From Roseimaritima sediminicola (GTDB lineage: Bacteria > Planctomycetota > Planctomycetia > Pirellulales > Pirellulaceae), in contig NZ_WIAD01000045.1 of the NCBI RefSeq assembly GCF_009618275.1, positions 1-48,794 on the forward strand: 48,794 nt of DNA, in the 5' to 3' direction. Of the stretch, positions 40,627 through 48,794 are shown in pieces. Each line of letters opens with the position of its first letter. The first letter of the stretch is position 1. The notes under the pieces were generated by a model. The model saw only the letters and a program-made list of their open reading frames with translations. It was not told where the DNA came from and ran no database searches. A program made the position numbers and the translations under genes.

Positions 40627-41598
40627 ATGAACGCCACCGCCGCTCGTCCGATTGCCCAGCTGCCACCGGTCCGGACCGGCCGAACCATCCAGGGCATGTC
40701 CGCGATCCTGTTACCGTTGCTGGACGATGACCAAATCGACTGGCCAGGGTTTCGGGCTCATGTGCGAAGGACGGCCGATGCGGGGTTGGTGCCGGCGGTC
40801 AACATGGACACCGGCTACGCCAACTTGATCAGCGACTCGCAGCGGCAGCAGGTGCTGGACGAGACGCGCCGCGAACTGGGCGCGGGACGATTCGTCGCCG
40901 GCGTGTTCGTAGGGGACCAACCCGGCGCGGCCTTTGACTGGGATGCGCACCGTCGCGGCTTGGACCAGATCCTAGAGGTCGATGGGACACCGATCATCTT
41001 TCAGTCCTTTGGGTTGACCGAACAAGCCGATGAGGACATCGCAGGGGCGTACGACAAAATCGGCCGCCACGCCGGCGAGTTTCTGGCCTTCGAACTCGGG
41101 CAGATGTTCGCGCCGTTCGGCAAGATCTACAGCCTGGAACTGTATGCCGAACTGCTGAAGATCGAGGCTTGTCGCGGCGCGAAGCATTCGTCGTTGAGCC
41201 GGGAACTGGAATGGCAACGTCTGCAGCTGCGCGATGCCCAGCGGCCGGATTTTCGCGTCTTGACCGGCAACGACCTGGCCATCGACATGGTGATGTATGG
41301 CAGCGATTACCTGCTGGGGTTGAGCACGTTCGCACCGGAAGCGTTCGCCCACCGCGACCACCTGTGGGCCGCCGGCGATGCAGGGTTTTACGAGCTGAAC
41401 GACCTGCTGCAGTACTTGGGCTTTTTGGCCTTCCGCGATCCGGTGCCGGCCTACAAACACAACGCCGCCCAGTTCCTGCACGCCCGCGGCTGGATCCAAA
41501 CCTCACGCACCTATCCGGGCAGCCCGGAGCGGCCGGATTCGGATCTGCAAATCCTGCAAAACATCCTGGACCGCCTTCCCACCAAAGACGCCCAATGA
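40627..41598 (+). CDS. DapA/NAL-family aldolase-like protein (dihydrodipicolinate synthase family)
   Basis: Members form Schiff bases with pyruvate or similar keto acids in a TIM barrel. The 323-residue product shows the family layout: [20 protein letters not shown] at the N-terminus (substrate loop), then [20 protein letters not shown] and the region [14 protein letters not shown], whose lysine is the likely Schiff-base residue. The usual GTTGE sequence is replaced by [10 protein letters not shown], so it is unlikely to be true DapA. Substrate unknown. The start is the ATG where similarity begins. It is the last gene of the six-gene plus-strand cluster; a link to the electron-transfer genes is not obvious. 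Confidence 0.85.
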   Translation: MNATAARPIAQLPPVRTGRTIQGMSAILLPLLDDDQIDWPGFRAHVRRTADAGLVPAVNMDTGYANLISDSQRQQVLDETRRELGAGRFVAGVFVGDQPGAAFDWDAHRRGLDQILEVDGTPIIFQSFGLTEQADEDIAGAYDKIGRHAGEFLAFELGQMFAPFGKIYSLELYAELLKIEACRGAKHSSLSRELEWQRLQLRDAQRPDFRVLTGNDLAIDMVMYGSDYLLGLSTFAPEAFAHRDHLWAAGDAGFYELNDLLQYLGFLAFRDPVPAYKHNAAQFLHARGWIQTSRTYPGSPERPDSDLQILQNILDRLPTKDAQ

Positions 41599-41760
41599 AA
41601 CCGCTGGCCGTTGCCTTGGACGCTGCGGCAAGGCGCCGCCGGCGTGGCCTTGGCAGCCGCCGGGGCGACCTCGGCCAAAGAGCGACGCTGGGTGACGCCT
41701 GAGGCGAGCGGGAATCCAAACCGGAATAGAATCGTTGCATCAGATAAGGTCATCGCCTCC
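41595..41760 (+). pseudogene. Possible gene remnant after the aldolase gene
   Basis: An ATG overlapping the aldolase stop (ATGA) opens a 35-codon frame, [20 protein letters not shown], ending at 41702. In the +1 frame at the same place a more protein-like stretch, GAAGVALAAAGATSAKERRW, runs on to VTPEASGNPNRNRIVASDKV. Together they could be the frameshifted 5' part of a lost secreted protein, or chance coding in GC-rich DNA. The rest of 41599-42026 holds only repeats and an inverted repeat. Confidence 0.25.
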
Positions 41761-41874
41761 AGTACAGAGAAGCAGCACAGCGAGACCTTGTTGGCAAAGT
41801 CCCGGCAAACGCTACGCTGGACGGCTGGCGATCCTGCGCCGCCATCCCCCTCACCCCCAGCCCCTCTCCCCCAG

Positions 41875-41932
41875 CCCCTCTCCCCCGACAGCCTGACTCG
41901 CTTAGGCTCGCCAAGCTGTCGGGGGAGAGGGG
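41875..41932 (+). terminator. Long perfect inverted repeat with nearby T run
   Basis: An 18-base perfect stem (41875-41892 pairing with 41915-41932, core CTCCCCCGACAGC) encloses a 22-base loop. AGAAAACGATTTTTTG follows on the plus strand, so it may end the aldolase transcript; the T run is about eight bases from the stem. The left arm is preceded by repeats of CCCCCAGCCCCTCTC. Elements of this type recur in planctomycete intergenic DNA. Confidence 0.55.
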
Positions 41933-41964
41933 AGAAAACGATTTTTTGTTTATAGATCCCGCCT

Positions 41965-42027
41965 GTCCAAAGTCTGGCGACTTCAGCTACGGGTGGCGTC
42001 CAAAGTCTGGCGACTTCAGCTACGGGT
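41965..42027. repeat. Two tandem copies of a hairpin repeat
   Basis: Units starting GTCCAAAGTCTGGCGACTTC lie at 41965 and 41998 (33-base period) and end in AGCTACGGGT. Each contains AAGTC-TGGC-GACTT. The second copy abuts the stop codon of the minus-strand DUF1501 gene. This is the same family as 35170-35252 in the opposite orientation, with a matched change in the stem. Confidence 0.93.
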
Positions 42028-43463
42028 TACGCGAAGATGTCTTCGACCGCTCGGCCGGTGCCGTCACGGGTGACGTAGAAGGGGCGCCCTTCGATCTCGT
42101 AACCGGTCTGCGGACTGATGCCCATGGCGGTCATGATCGTGGCGTGCAGGTCTTCCACACTGACCGGGTTTTCGATCGCCATCAACGGCCGTTCCGGCGC
42201 GGTCGCTCCATAAACAAACCCGCGTTTGACGCCGCCGCCAAACATCGCGACGCTGGTGCCGCCGGTGAAATGGCGATGCAGGCCGTAGTGCGTCATCTCG
42301 GTAACCTGATCGACTTTCACCGTGGCCTGGTCGCGGGCCTGGGAACCGGGTTGGCCTTCCATCAGGGCGTCGCGACTGAACTCCGAAGCCACGATCACCA
42401 GCGTGCGATCCAGCAATCCGCGGTCTTCCAAATCGCGGACCAAGGTGGCGATCGGGCGGTCGATTTCCTGATGCATGCGAGCGACCGTGGTGTGCCCGTC
42501 CTTGTGCGTATCCCAATGCAGAAACGGTACGTACTCGGTGGTCACTTCGACGAAGCGGGCTCCGGCTTCGACCAAGCGTCGCGCCAGTAAACATCCGCGT
42601 CCAAAGCGTCCCGTGTCGTACCGCTCGATCGTCTCGGGGGCTTCAGCATGGATGTCAAACGCCGCTCGCTCCGGCGCGCTCAACAGGCGATAGGCCCCGT
42701 CCATCGCCCTGAGCATCGACTCCTGCTGATAATCGCTCAGGTACTGTCGCTGGGGGCTTTGATCGACCAGACGCCGGAACAAGCGGTTGCGGTCGGCAAA
42801 CCGCTGGGCGTCCATGCCCTTGGGCGGCCGCACCGCCGCGGCCGCTTGTTCGGGATAGGGCAGGTTCATCGGGCCGAACTGCGAACCGAAGAAACCGGCC
42901 GTCGTAAACGCCTTTAGTTCTTCGCTCTCGCCGACACCTTCCAGACGTTGGCCGATATTAATAAAGGCCGGGATGACGGGGTTGCGGGGGCCCAGCACCT
43001 TGGCCATCCAGGCGCCCAGGTGCGGGCACGCGACGGTCTGCGGGGGAACGTAACCGGTGTGCCAGTGGTACTGGTGGCGAGAATGCAGGATGCTGCCCAG
43101 GTCGGGCTGGACGGCCGAGCGGATCAGGGTGCCGCGATCCATCACCTGGGCAATGTTTTCCATGCCCTGGCAGATTTGCAGTCCGTCCACGGAGGTGGGG
43201 ATCGCCGGAAACGTGCTGAGCATCTTGGCGACGTCCAGTCCTTTCTCGAACGGTTCATAACGTTTGGGGTCGAACGTCTCCGGTGCCGCCATGCCGCCGG
43301 CCAACCACAACAGGATGCAGGCGTCGGCACGGGCCGGCGGTTGATCGACCGGAACCTCTTGGCCGCTGGCTCGCAGGGCACGGGGACGCCCGCTGGCCAT
43401 CGCCGCCAGGGCCGCGGCCGAGAGACGCTTGACGAAATCGCGACGGATCAACTGTTCAGACAT
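42027..43463 (-). CDS. DUF1501 family protein, Tat-exported
   Basis: DUF1501 proteins have a sulfatase/alkaline-phosphatase-like fold and are very abundant in planctomycetes, where they pair with DUF1549/DUF1553 proteins. The 478-residue product has a twin-arginine signal (RRDFVKRLSAAALAAMASG). It continues into ACILLWLAGGMAAPETFDPK (family metal-site region), SRHQYHWHTGYVPPQTVACP, a DGHTTVARMHQEIDRPIATL block and VIVASEFSRDALMEGQPGSQ. Function is probably extracytoplasmic hydrolysis or carbohydrate handling, but no substrate is known. It follows the PSCyt1/DUF1553 gene after 18 bases, so the two are co-transcribed. Confidence 0.96.
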   Translation of the reverse strand: MSEQLIRRDFVKRLSAAALAAMASGRPRALRASGQEVPVDQPPARADACILLWLAGGMAAPETFDPKRYEPFEKGLDVAKMLSTFPAIPTSVDGLQICQGMENIAQVMDRGTLIRSAVQPDLGSILHSRHQYHWHTGYVPPQTVACPHLGAWMAKVLGPRNPVIPAFINIGQRLEGVGESEELKAFTTAGFFGSQFGPMNLPYPEQAAAAVRPPKGMDAQRFADRNRLFRRLVDQSPQRQYLSDYQQESMLRAMDGAYRLLSAPERAAFDIHAEAPETIERYDTGRFGRGCLLARRLVEAGARFVEVTTEYVPFLHWDTHKDGHTTVARMHQEIDRPIATLVRDLEDRGLLDRTLVIVASEFSRDALMEGQPGSQARDQATVKVDQVTEMTHYGLHRHFTGGTSVAMFGGGVKRGFVYGATAPERPLMAIENPVSVEDLHATIMTAMGISPQTGYEIEGRPFYVTRDGTGRAVEDIFA

Positions 43464-43481
43464 TTTGGGGTCCTTCGAAGG

Positions 43482-45377
43482 TTACCGAACCAGCCAGAAT
43501 TCGGGCAACATGCACACCGCCCACAACATGTCCTGAACGTCGTCGGCCGAGGGTGCCGCGCCCAGGTACTCGGTCAAGGTGGCCAGTTCCGCGGTATCGG
43601 GCTGTCGCGAGAGCGTGAAATGGTAAACGTGTCGAATCAGTTCCTGGGGATCCTCCCAGGGCTGCTCGACCAAGCGGCGTGCTCCGCTGGCAAAAGCGTC
43701 GGCCAACAACTGCTGATTGGCCAAGTTGATCGCTTCCAGCGTACTTAATTGGTCGGGCCGCATCGAAACGATTTGTTCGCGTCCCGGACGTCCCAGCGAA
43801 CGCATCAACGCCGTGTTCTTCAGCAACCCTGCTCGCACCATCGGCGCCGGTTCCGCGGTCCGCTCGATCGGTGCGTCGAACTTCGCCGGCGCCGCACCGG
43901 TAATCTGCCAAACGGCATCCAAGAACTGTTCGGCGGTCAAACGCCGGGCGACCGGACCGCGATACCGATGGTCCTCGGCGGACGTCGTCTGAGGCAGCGT
44001 TTGGGATTGGTAAGCCTGGGACGTGGCGATCAGACGCAACACCTGTTTGAGGTCGTAATCATGGTCGACCAATGCCGTGCCCAGATAATCCAACAGGTCT
44101 TCGTTGGCGGGCTGGGATTGCATGGCGTCCAGAGGATGCACGATGCCCTGTCCCATCAAGCGATACCACAAGCGGTTGACGATGGTGCGTGCAAAGCGAC
44201 CGTTTTCCGGATCGGTCATCAGACCGGCCAGTTGCTCGAGCCGCTGTTGCGGCGGTAGTTCGGCGTCGATCTGCCCCAGTTCCGGAAACAACCAACCGGC
44301 CCGAGCCGTCCGGCCGGTGGGCTTGTCACAGCGGTGCAGCTCCAGCGGCTCCGAGGCGTACACGGCCGCCAGGGCGTAGGCGTCGTCCAGCGTCCAGCGA
44401 TCGATAAAACTATCGTGGCAGGAGGCGCATTTCAAATTGATTCCCAGAAAGGACTGAGCCACGCTCTGGGCGAATTGAATTTCGTTGCTCTGCCCCGCGC
44501 TGACCGTTCCTCGCCAGCGGATACCGTCGATGTAACCACGGCTGGCGTCGGAGGGCGGGGCGACCAATTCGCGAGTCATCTGGTCGAACGGTTTGTTCTC
44601 CAGCAGCGACTGATACAACCATCCGCTGATCTGTTTGCGGCCACCCGTAATGAAACCGGTGCCGCTGTAGTCGTTCCTCAGCAGGTCATTGAAGAACGTC
44701 AGCCAGTGGTCGGCATAGTCGATGGGGTCTTCCAATAGGCGGTCGATGTAACGCGCTCGTTTGTCGGGCCGCGTGTCCTCCAGAAACGCCCGCCGCACGT
44801 CGGGTTCGGGCAGCAGGCCCACCAGGTCCAACGTCACTCGCCGCAAGAACGTCTCGTCGTCAACGCTGGCCGGGGGAGCCAGATCGCGAGCGGCCAGGTC
44901 GGCATCGAGAATGCGATCGATGGGATGGGTCCGCCCATCGCGGGCCTGGGGCAGTTCCGGCCGCCGGGGACGCAGGGGAGGTTCGTAGACGGCCGGGGCA
45001 AAGGAGAATCCGGCTTGCCAGGGCAAGTCCTGTTGGATCCAGCGTTTCAGTGTGGCGATCTGCTCGGGCGAAAGCCGCGCATGTTCCGCCGGAGGCATCT
45101 GGAAATCGGGATCGTCCGATTCCACCAATTCGATCAAGTACGAATCGACGACCGAACCCGGTTGAACGTGTCCCGATTCGATCAACAGAGCTCGAGAATT
45201 GATCGAAAACCCGCCTTTGGCTTCCTGGCCGCCGTGGCACTCCAGACAGTGCTGCCGCAGGATCGGTACGACCTGATGGTTGAAGTCGATCTGCTGCGCA
45301 TCACCCGGCAGGGCGAACAGCAGAGGACAGAGGGCAAACAGAACGACTCGGGTGGGCAAAAAAGGCGGGTAATTCAT
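43482..45377 (-). CDS. PSCyt1/DUF1549/DUF1553 planctomycete cytochrome-type protein
   Basis: The 631-residue product has a signal peptide (about 1-27), then the planctomycete cytochrome c-like domain PSCyt1 with CLECHGG (about residues 41-46) and the usual MPPAEHARLSPEQIATLKRW block. DUF1549 follows with RRVTLDLVGLLPEPDVRRAF and a second CASCHD motif, and DUF1553 occupies the C-terminal third (for example NRLWYRLMGQGIVHPLDAMQ). Such proteins are paired with DUF1501 proteins, as here. The role is thought to be periplasmic, in polysaccharide breakdown or redox, but is not established. It starts 24 bases after xth on the same strand. Confidence 0.96.
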   Translation of the reverse strand: MNYPPFLPTRVVLFALCPLLFALPGDAQQIDFNHQVVPILRQHCLECHGGQEAKGGFSINSRALLIESGHVQPGSVVDSYLIELVESDDPDFQMPPAEHARLSPEQIATLKRWIQQDLPWQAGFSFAPAVYEPPLRPRRPELPQARDGRTHPIDRILDADLAARDLAPPASVDDETFLRRVTLDLVGLLPEPDVRRAFLEDTRPDKRARYIDRLLEDPIDYADHWLTFFNDLLRNDYSGTGFITGGRKQISGWLYQSLLENKPFDQMTRELVAPPSDASRGYIDGIRWRGTVSAGQSNEIQFAQSVAQSFLGINLKCASCHDSFIDRWTLDDAYALAAVYASEPLELHRCDKPTGRTARAGWLFPELGQIDAELPPQQRLEQLAGLMTDPENGRFARTIVNRLWYRLMGQGIVHPLDAMQSQPANEDLLDYLGTALVDHDYDLKQVLRLIATSQAYQSQTLPQTTSAEDHRYRGPVARRLTAEQFLDAVWQITGAAPAKFDAPIERTAEPAPMVRAGLLKNTALMRSLGRPGREQIVSMRPDQLSTLEAINLANQQLLADAFASGARRLVEQPWEDPQELIRHVYHFTLSRQPDTAELATLTEYLGAAPSADDVQDMLWAVCMLPEFWLVR

Positions 45378-45401
45378 GCCCCCGATTATAACCGTTCCTT
45401 G

Positions 45402-46166
45402 TCAGCCCAGGGTCAATTCGACCGGACAGTGATCGGAGCCCAGGATTTCGGGGCGGATCGCGGCGTCGGTCACCGCGTTGTCGCGCCACAGGGCATCGGC
45501 GACCCAGAAATAATCCAGCCGCCAGCCGATGTTCCGCTGGCGAGCCTGGTTGCGGTAGGTCCACCAACTGTAGTGACCACCCTCAGTATTGCGAGCTCGG
45601 AAGGAATCGACGAAGCCGGCCGCCGCGACGGCATCCAGGCCGGCCCGCTCCTCGGGCGTGAAGCCGGCGTTTTTGCGATTGGCTTTGGGATTCGCCAGAT
45701 CGATTTCCTGATGCGCACAGTTGACGTCGCCGCAGAAGATCACCGGTTTCTTGCGGTTCAAGCTGCGGACGTACTCGAGAAAGTCGCGATCCCACCGCTG
45801 GCGATAGTCCAGTCGGGTGAGCCCGCGTTGGGAGTTCGGGGTGTAGACGTTGACCAGCTGGAACGCATCGAACTCGGCGGTGATCACGCGGCCTTCACGG
45901 TCGTGGTCGCTGATCCCCATCCCCAGATGATGAGCCATGGCGGGCGTCTTGCTCCAAATTGCCGTCCCGCTGTAGCCCTTCTTTTCCGCCGCGTTCCACA
46001 GTAGGTGGTAGCCCAATTCCTCGGCCCAGCCGACGTCAACCTGGTCGGGATGGGCTTTGGTTTCTTGGATGCACAGCACCTCGGGCTGTTCCTCTTCGAC
46101 AAACTCGCGGAACCCTTTGGCCATCGCAGCGCGAATGCCATTGACGTTCCAGGAAACCAACTTCAT
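45402..46166 (-). CDS. xth: Exodeoxyribonuclease III (ExoA class AP endonuclease)
   Basis: This enzyme cuts DNA at abasic sites and removes 3' blocking ends in base-excision repair. The 254-residue product has all conserved motifs: [14 protein letters not shown] (metal Asn), [12 protein letters not shown] (metal Glu), [20 protein letters not shown] (catalytic Asp-Asn), [11 protein letters not shown] and the terminal GSDHCPVEL (Asp-His). Length is typical. It lies 91 bases after DUF1080 and 24 bases before the PSCyt1 gene on the same strand; no functional link with those neighbours is known. Confidence 0.97.
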   Translation of the reverse strand: MKLVSWNVNGIRAAMAKGFREFVEEEQPEVLCIQETKAHPDQVDVGWAEELGYHLLWNAAEKKGYSGTAIWSKTPAMAHHLGMGISDHDREGRVITAEFDAFQLVNVYTPNSQRGLTRLDYRQRWDRDFLEYVRSLNRKKPVIFCGDVNCAHQEIDLANPKANRKNAGFTPEERAGLDAVAAAGFVDSFRARNTEGGHYSWWTYRNQARQRNIGWRLDYFWVADALWRDNAVTDAAIRPEILGSDHCPVELTLG

Positions 46167-46257
46167 GTCTACGTTCCGTTAACCGTTTCGCGTCGCACAG
46201 TCCATAACTGGCGAAGGGGGGGGAATGACTGTTTGCCGTTGAGGCGATAGCGCCCGG

Positions 46258-46884
46258 TCAGTCGTCCAGGGGCATCACCTCGACCTTGCGGATGTGCACT
46301 TTGCTGCCGGGGTCGTGTTGTTGGAAGGCGAAGTAGCCGGGATCGTAAGTCTTTTCGAAATCCAGGTACTCGTACAGCTCGTTGCCGTCGACGGTGACCT
46401 TAATCCGCGTGATGTCGCGACCGCGCCAGACGTCTTCGCGGACTTCGACTTCATAGGTGAACCAGGTGTCGGGTTCGACCAGTTGCTTGTAGACGTGACA
46501 GAAACCGTACAGCGAGCCGGTACGGATCGGGTCGCGATGGGTGCTATCGATCTGGGCTTCGTAGCCGTCGGTGAAGCCGGGTTTGCGGGTGCAGCGGAAG
46601 TACATTCCGGAATTGCCGCCGTCGTTGATTTTGATTTCCGCGCGGTAGCGGAAGTTTTTGTAAGGCCCCTCGGTGCAGACCAGCATCGAAGCTTCGCCGG
46701 AACCGGCCAGGGCACCGTCTTCGACGGTCCAGTGGCTGTCCTCGCGACCCACCTTCTCCCAGCCGTCCAAGGTCTTGCCGTCAAACAGCGACTTCCATTT
46801 GCCTTCCTCGGCTCCCACGCCCGACAGCGGCAGGATGGTCAAGACAGCAGCCAAGCACAAGCAACGACGGAGCAACAGATTCAT
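46258..46884 (-). CDS. Secreted DUF1080 (3-keto-disaccharide hydrolase-like) protein
   Basis: DUF1080 proteins have a concanavalin-like beta sandwich; several are annotated as 3-keto-disaccharide hydrolases. The start is placed at MNLLLRRCLCLAAVLTILPL because a clean signal peptide follows; the frame extends 75 codons further upstream but is not family-like. That gives 208 residues. The mature part starts EEGKWKSLFDGKTLDGWEKV and includes GGNSGMYFRCTRKPG and FAFQQHDPGSKVHIRKVEVM, all typical. It is one of the most expanded families in planctomycetes. The gene is divergent from pgi, with 157 bases between starts. Confidence 0.93.
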   Translation of the reverse strand: MNLLLRRCLCLAAVLTILPLSGVGAEEGKWKSLFDGKTLDGWEKVGREDSHWTVEDGALAGSGEASMLVCTEGPYKNFRYRAEIKINDGGNSGMYFRCTRKPGFTDGYEAQIDSTHRDPIRTGSLYGFCHVYKQLVEPDTWFTYEVEVREDVWRGRDITRIKVTVDGNELYEYLDFEKTYDPGYFAFQQHDPGSKVHIRKVEVMPLDD

Positions 46885-47041
46885 GGATGGATTCCTCACG
46901 GGAGAGAACGCTTGAGAGGTGGGACAATTCGGAAGGCAAGCCAGTATATCTGCCGCGGGCCGGACACACGAGAGCGTGAAAGGGTTATCCTGTCGGCGGA
47001 TGCACGTTTCCCTCCAAGAACTTTCAGACGCAGGTACACGA

Positions 47042-48673
47042 ATGCCAGCCGATTTAACCTCCAGCCCACAGTGGAAAGCTCTAGCGGAACATTTTGCCGA
47101 GATCCGCAATGTGCATTTGCGGGAGTTGTTTGCCGAGGATCCACAGCGCGGTGAAACGTTTACCGCGTCGGCCGCCGGGTTGTTCCTGGATTATTCCAAG
47201 AACCGCATCACGTCCAAGACGATGCCCTTGTTGATCGATCTGGCCCGTGCCGCGGGGCTGGAAGAACGCATCGAGGCGATGTTCACCGGTCAAAAGATCA
47301 ACGTCACCGAAGACCGAGCGGTGCTGCATACCGCCCTGCGGGCCCCGCAGGGCGCCAGCGTCGTGGTCGATGGCGAGAACGTGATCCCCGACGTGCACGC
47401 GGTGCTGGATAAAATGGCCGCCTTCTGCCAACAGGTGCGCAGCGGCCAGTGGAAGGGGCATCGCGGCAAACCGATTCGCAACGTCGTCAACATCGGCATC
47501 GGGGGCTCCGACCTGGGCCCGGTCATGGCCTACGAAGCCCTCCGGCATTTCAGCCAGCGCGAGCTGTCCTTCCGCTTTGTCAGCAACGTCGATGCCACCG
47601 ATTTTGCCGAAGCCACCGAGGGACTCGATCCCGACGAGACGCTGTTCATCGTCGCGTCCAAAACCTTCACCACGATCGAAACCATGACCAACGCCGGTAC
47701 GGCTCGTCAGTGGTTGCTCCGCGCGGTCGACGGAGACACCGCGGCGATCGCCAAACATTTTGTGGCCCTTTCGACCAATGCCGAAAAGGTGTCCGAGTTC
47801 GGGATCGACACCGCCAACATGTTCGAGTTCTGGGATTGGGTCGGTGGCCGTTACTCGATGGATTCGGCGATCGGACTGTCGACGATGCTGGCCATCGGTC
47901 CGGACCGGTTCCGTGAGATGCTGGACGGCTTTCACGAGATGGACCAGCATTTCCGCACCGCGGATTGGGATCAGAACCTGCCCGTGTTGATGGCCCTGTT
48001 GACGGTCTGGTACGCAAACTTCTTCGAGGTCGAAACCACGGCCGTGCTGCCGTACGAGCAATATTTGAAACGCTTTCCCGCGTACCTGCAGCAGTTGACG
48101 ATGGAGAGCAACGGCAAGTATGTGACGGTCGATGGCCAGGAAGTGGACTACGCGACGGGCTTGATCTACTGGGGCGAACCCGGCACCAATGGCCAGCACT
48201 CGTTCTACCAGTTGATCCATCAGGGCACGCGTTTGATTCCCTGCGACTTCATCGCTTTTGCCCGTTCGCTGAACCCGATCGGCGACCACCAGGACATCCT
48301 GATCGCCAACGTGCTGGCCCAGAGCGAAGCCTTGGCCTTTGGCAAGACGGCCGACGAGGTCCGCGCCGAAGGCACGGCCGAAGCGCTGGTGCCCCACCGC
48401 GTATTCCAGGGAAACCGGCCCTCGAACACCCTGTTCGGCGAACAACTGTCGCCCGCCATGCTGGGCAAATTGGTCGCGCTGTACGAACACAGCGTATTTG
48501 TTCAAAGCGTCATCTGGCAGATCGACGCCTTCGACCAGTGGGGCGTGGAACTGGGCAAGGTGCTGGCCAAGAACATCATCCCCGAATTGCAAGCCGACCA
48601 ACCGCTGCAGCACGACAGTTCCACGAACAGCCTGATCCGTTATTACCGCCAGCGGCGACAAGCGGGCGGCTAG
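47042..48673 (+). CDS. pgi: Glucose-6-phosphate isomerase
   Basis: Pgi interconverts glucose-6-phosphate and fructose-6-phosphate in the cytoplasm. From [20 protein letters not shown] the product is 543 residues, close to the usual 545. Landmarks are [20 protein letters not shown] (about 148-167), [12 protein letters not shown] (about 207), the WVGGRYS segment, the active-site [18 protein letters not shown] (about 379-396, catalytic His), and the catalytic lysine in [10 protein letters not shown] near 505. An earlier in-frame ATG at 47000 would add 14 residues; the chosen start fits family length better. It is followed by an inverted repeat and the window end. Confidence 0.98.
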   Translation: MPADLTSSPQWKALAEHFAEIRNVHLRELFAEDPQRGETFTASAAGLFLDYSKNRITSKTMPLLIDLARAAGLEERIEAMFTGQKINVTEDRAVLHTALRAPQGASVVVDGENVIPDVHAVLDKMAAFCQQVRSGQWKGHRGKPIRNVVNIGIGGSDLGPVMAYEALRHFSQRELSFRFVSNVDATDFAEATEGLDPDETLFIVASKTFTTIETMTNAGTARQWLLRAVDGDTAAIAKHFVALSTNAEKVSEFGIDTANMFEFWDWVGGRYSMDSAIGLSTMLAIGPDRFREMLDGFHEMDQHFRTADWDQNLPVLMALLTVWYANFFEVETTAVLPYEQYLKRFPAYLQQLTMESNGKYVTVDGQEVDYATGLIYWGEPGTNGQHSFYQLIHQGTRLIPCDFIAFARSLNPIGDHQDILIANVLAQSEALAFGKTADEVRAEGTAEALVPHRVFQGNRPSNTLFGEQLSPAMLGKLVALYEHSVFVQSVIWQIDAFDQWGVELGKVLAKNIIPELQADQPLQHDSSTNSLIRYYRQRRQAGG

Positions 48674-48693
48674 GCAGGAGGCTTTGGGCAGTT

Positions 48694-48755
48694 CAGCCGT
48701 TTTGGCGCTTTCCGCGGTTGCCCGCCTGGAACCGGGGCCAACGCCCAAACGGCTG
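48694..48755. terminator. Inverted repeat after pgi
   Basis: CAGCCGTTTTGGCG (48694-48707) pairs with CGCCCAAACGGCTG (48742-48755) with one mismatched position and a 34-base loop. There is no T run after it. Its place 20 bases beyond the pgi stop suggests a transcription end signal or dispersed repeat. Nothing else is seen up to the end of the window. Confidence 0.4.
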
Positions 48756-48794
48756 ATGGGATGACCCCCAATCCTTTTTCCTGCTTGCTGGCTT

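Noticed and set aside
41946-42590. A plus-strand frame starting in the KSGDFSYG-type repeats and running opposite the DUF1501 gene
   Set aside because: The first part is repeat-derived and the rest is the antisense of a well-supported gene.

Overview
The window reads as chromosomal DNA of a planctomycete, most likely Pirellulales (Rhodopirellula-like). The evidence is the mix of family types: a DUF1559 pseudopilin, a PSCyt1/DUF1549/DUF1553 protein paired with a Tat-exported DUF1501 protein, a DUF1080 protein, high GC, weak or absent Shine-Dalgarno sites at many genes, and abundant short hairpin-forming intergenic repeats. This assignment is an inference from gene content; no rRNA lies in the window.

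Layout. Bases 1-679 are repeat-rich and non-coding. Bases 680-14496 are all minus strand: rplK-rplA-rplJ-rplL, an intrinsic terminator, a structured leader, rpoB-rpoC, then proA overlapping fliM by one base. The nusG-secE-tuf genes often found before rplK and the rps/fus genes often found after rpoC are not here. A 640-base divergent gap with a pure hexanucleotide tract separates rplK from a NfeD-type membrane protease gene (15137-16684, plus). Next come trpC, purH and a large glycosidase-like gene on the minus strand. A three-gene plus-strand cluster follows (22317-28966): a PilM-type ATPase fused to a membrane-anchored domain, then two single-pass membrane proteins. All three carry Met-Gly-rich tracts, which suggests a lineage-specific type IV pilus or type II secretion inner-membrane platform.

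Bases 28967-29828 are non-coding and hold a 14-base tandem repeat and an approximately 345-base duplication. Minus-strand tig with tRNA-Gly just upstream and a von Willebrand A membrane protein follow, then a PPP-type phosphatase and tRNA-Ala on the plus strand. From 35543 to 41598 six plus-strand genes are tightly packed: DUF1559 pseudopilin, small lipoprotein, seven-haem cytochrome c, histidine-rich polytopic membrane protein, membrane TPR-like protein and a DapA-like aldolase. The last block is DUF1080, xth, PSCyt1/DUF1549/DUF1553 and DUF1501 on the minus strand, with pgi divergent at the right edge.

No defence system, CRISPR array, prophage or intact insertion sequence was seen. The most interesting items are the pseudopilin-cytochrome-membrane operon, the Met-Gly-rich Pil-like cluster, the hairpin-rich rpoB leader, and families of small hairpin repeats, one of which shows a compensatory base-pair change between two loci.
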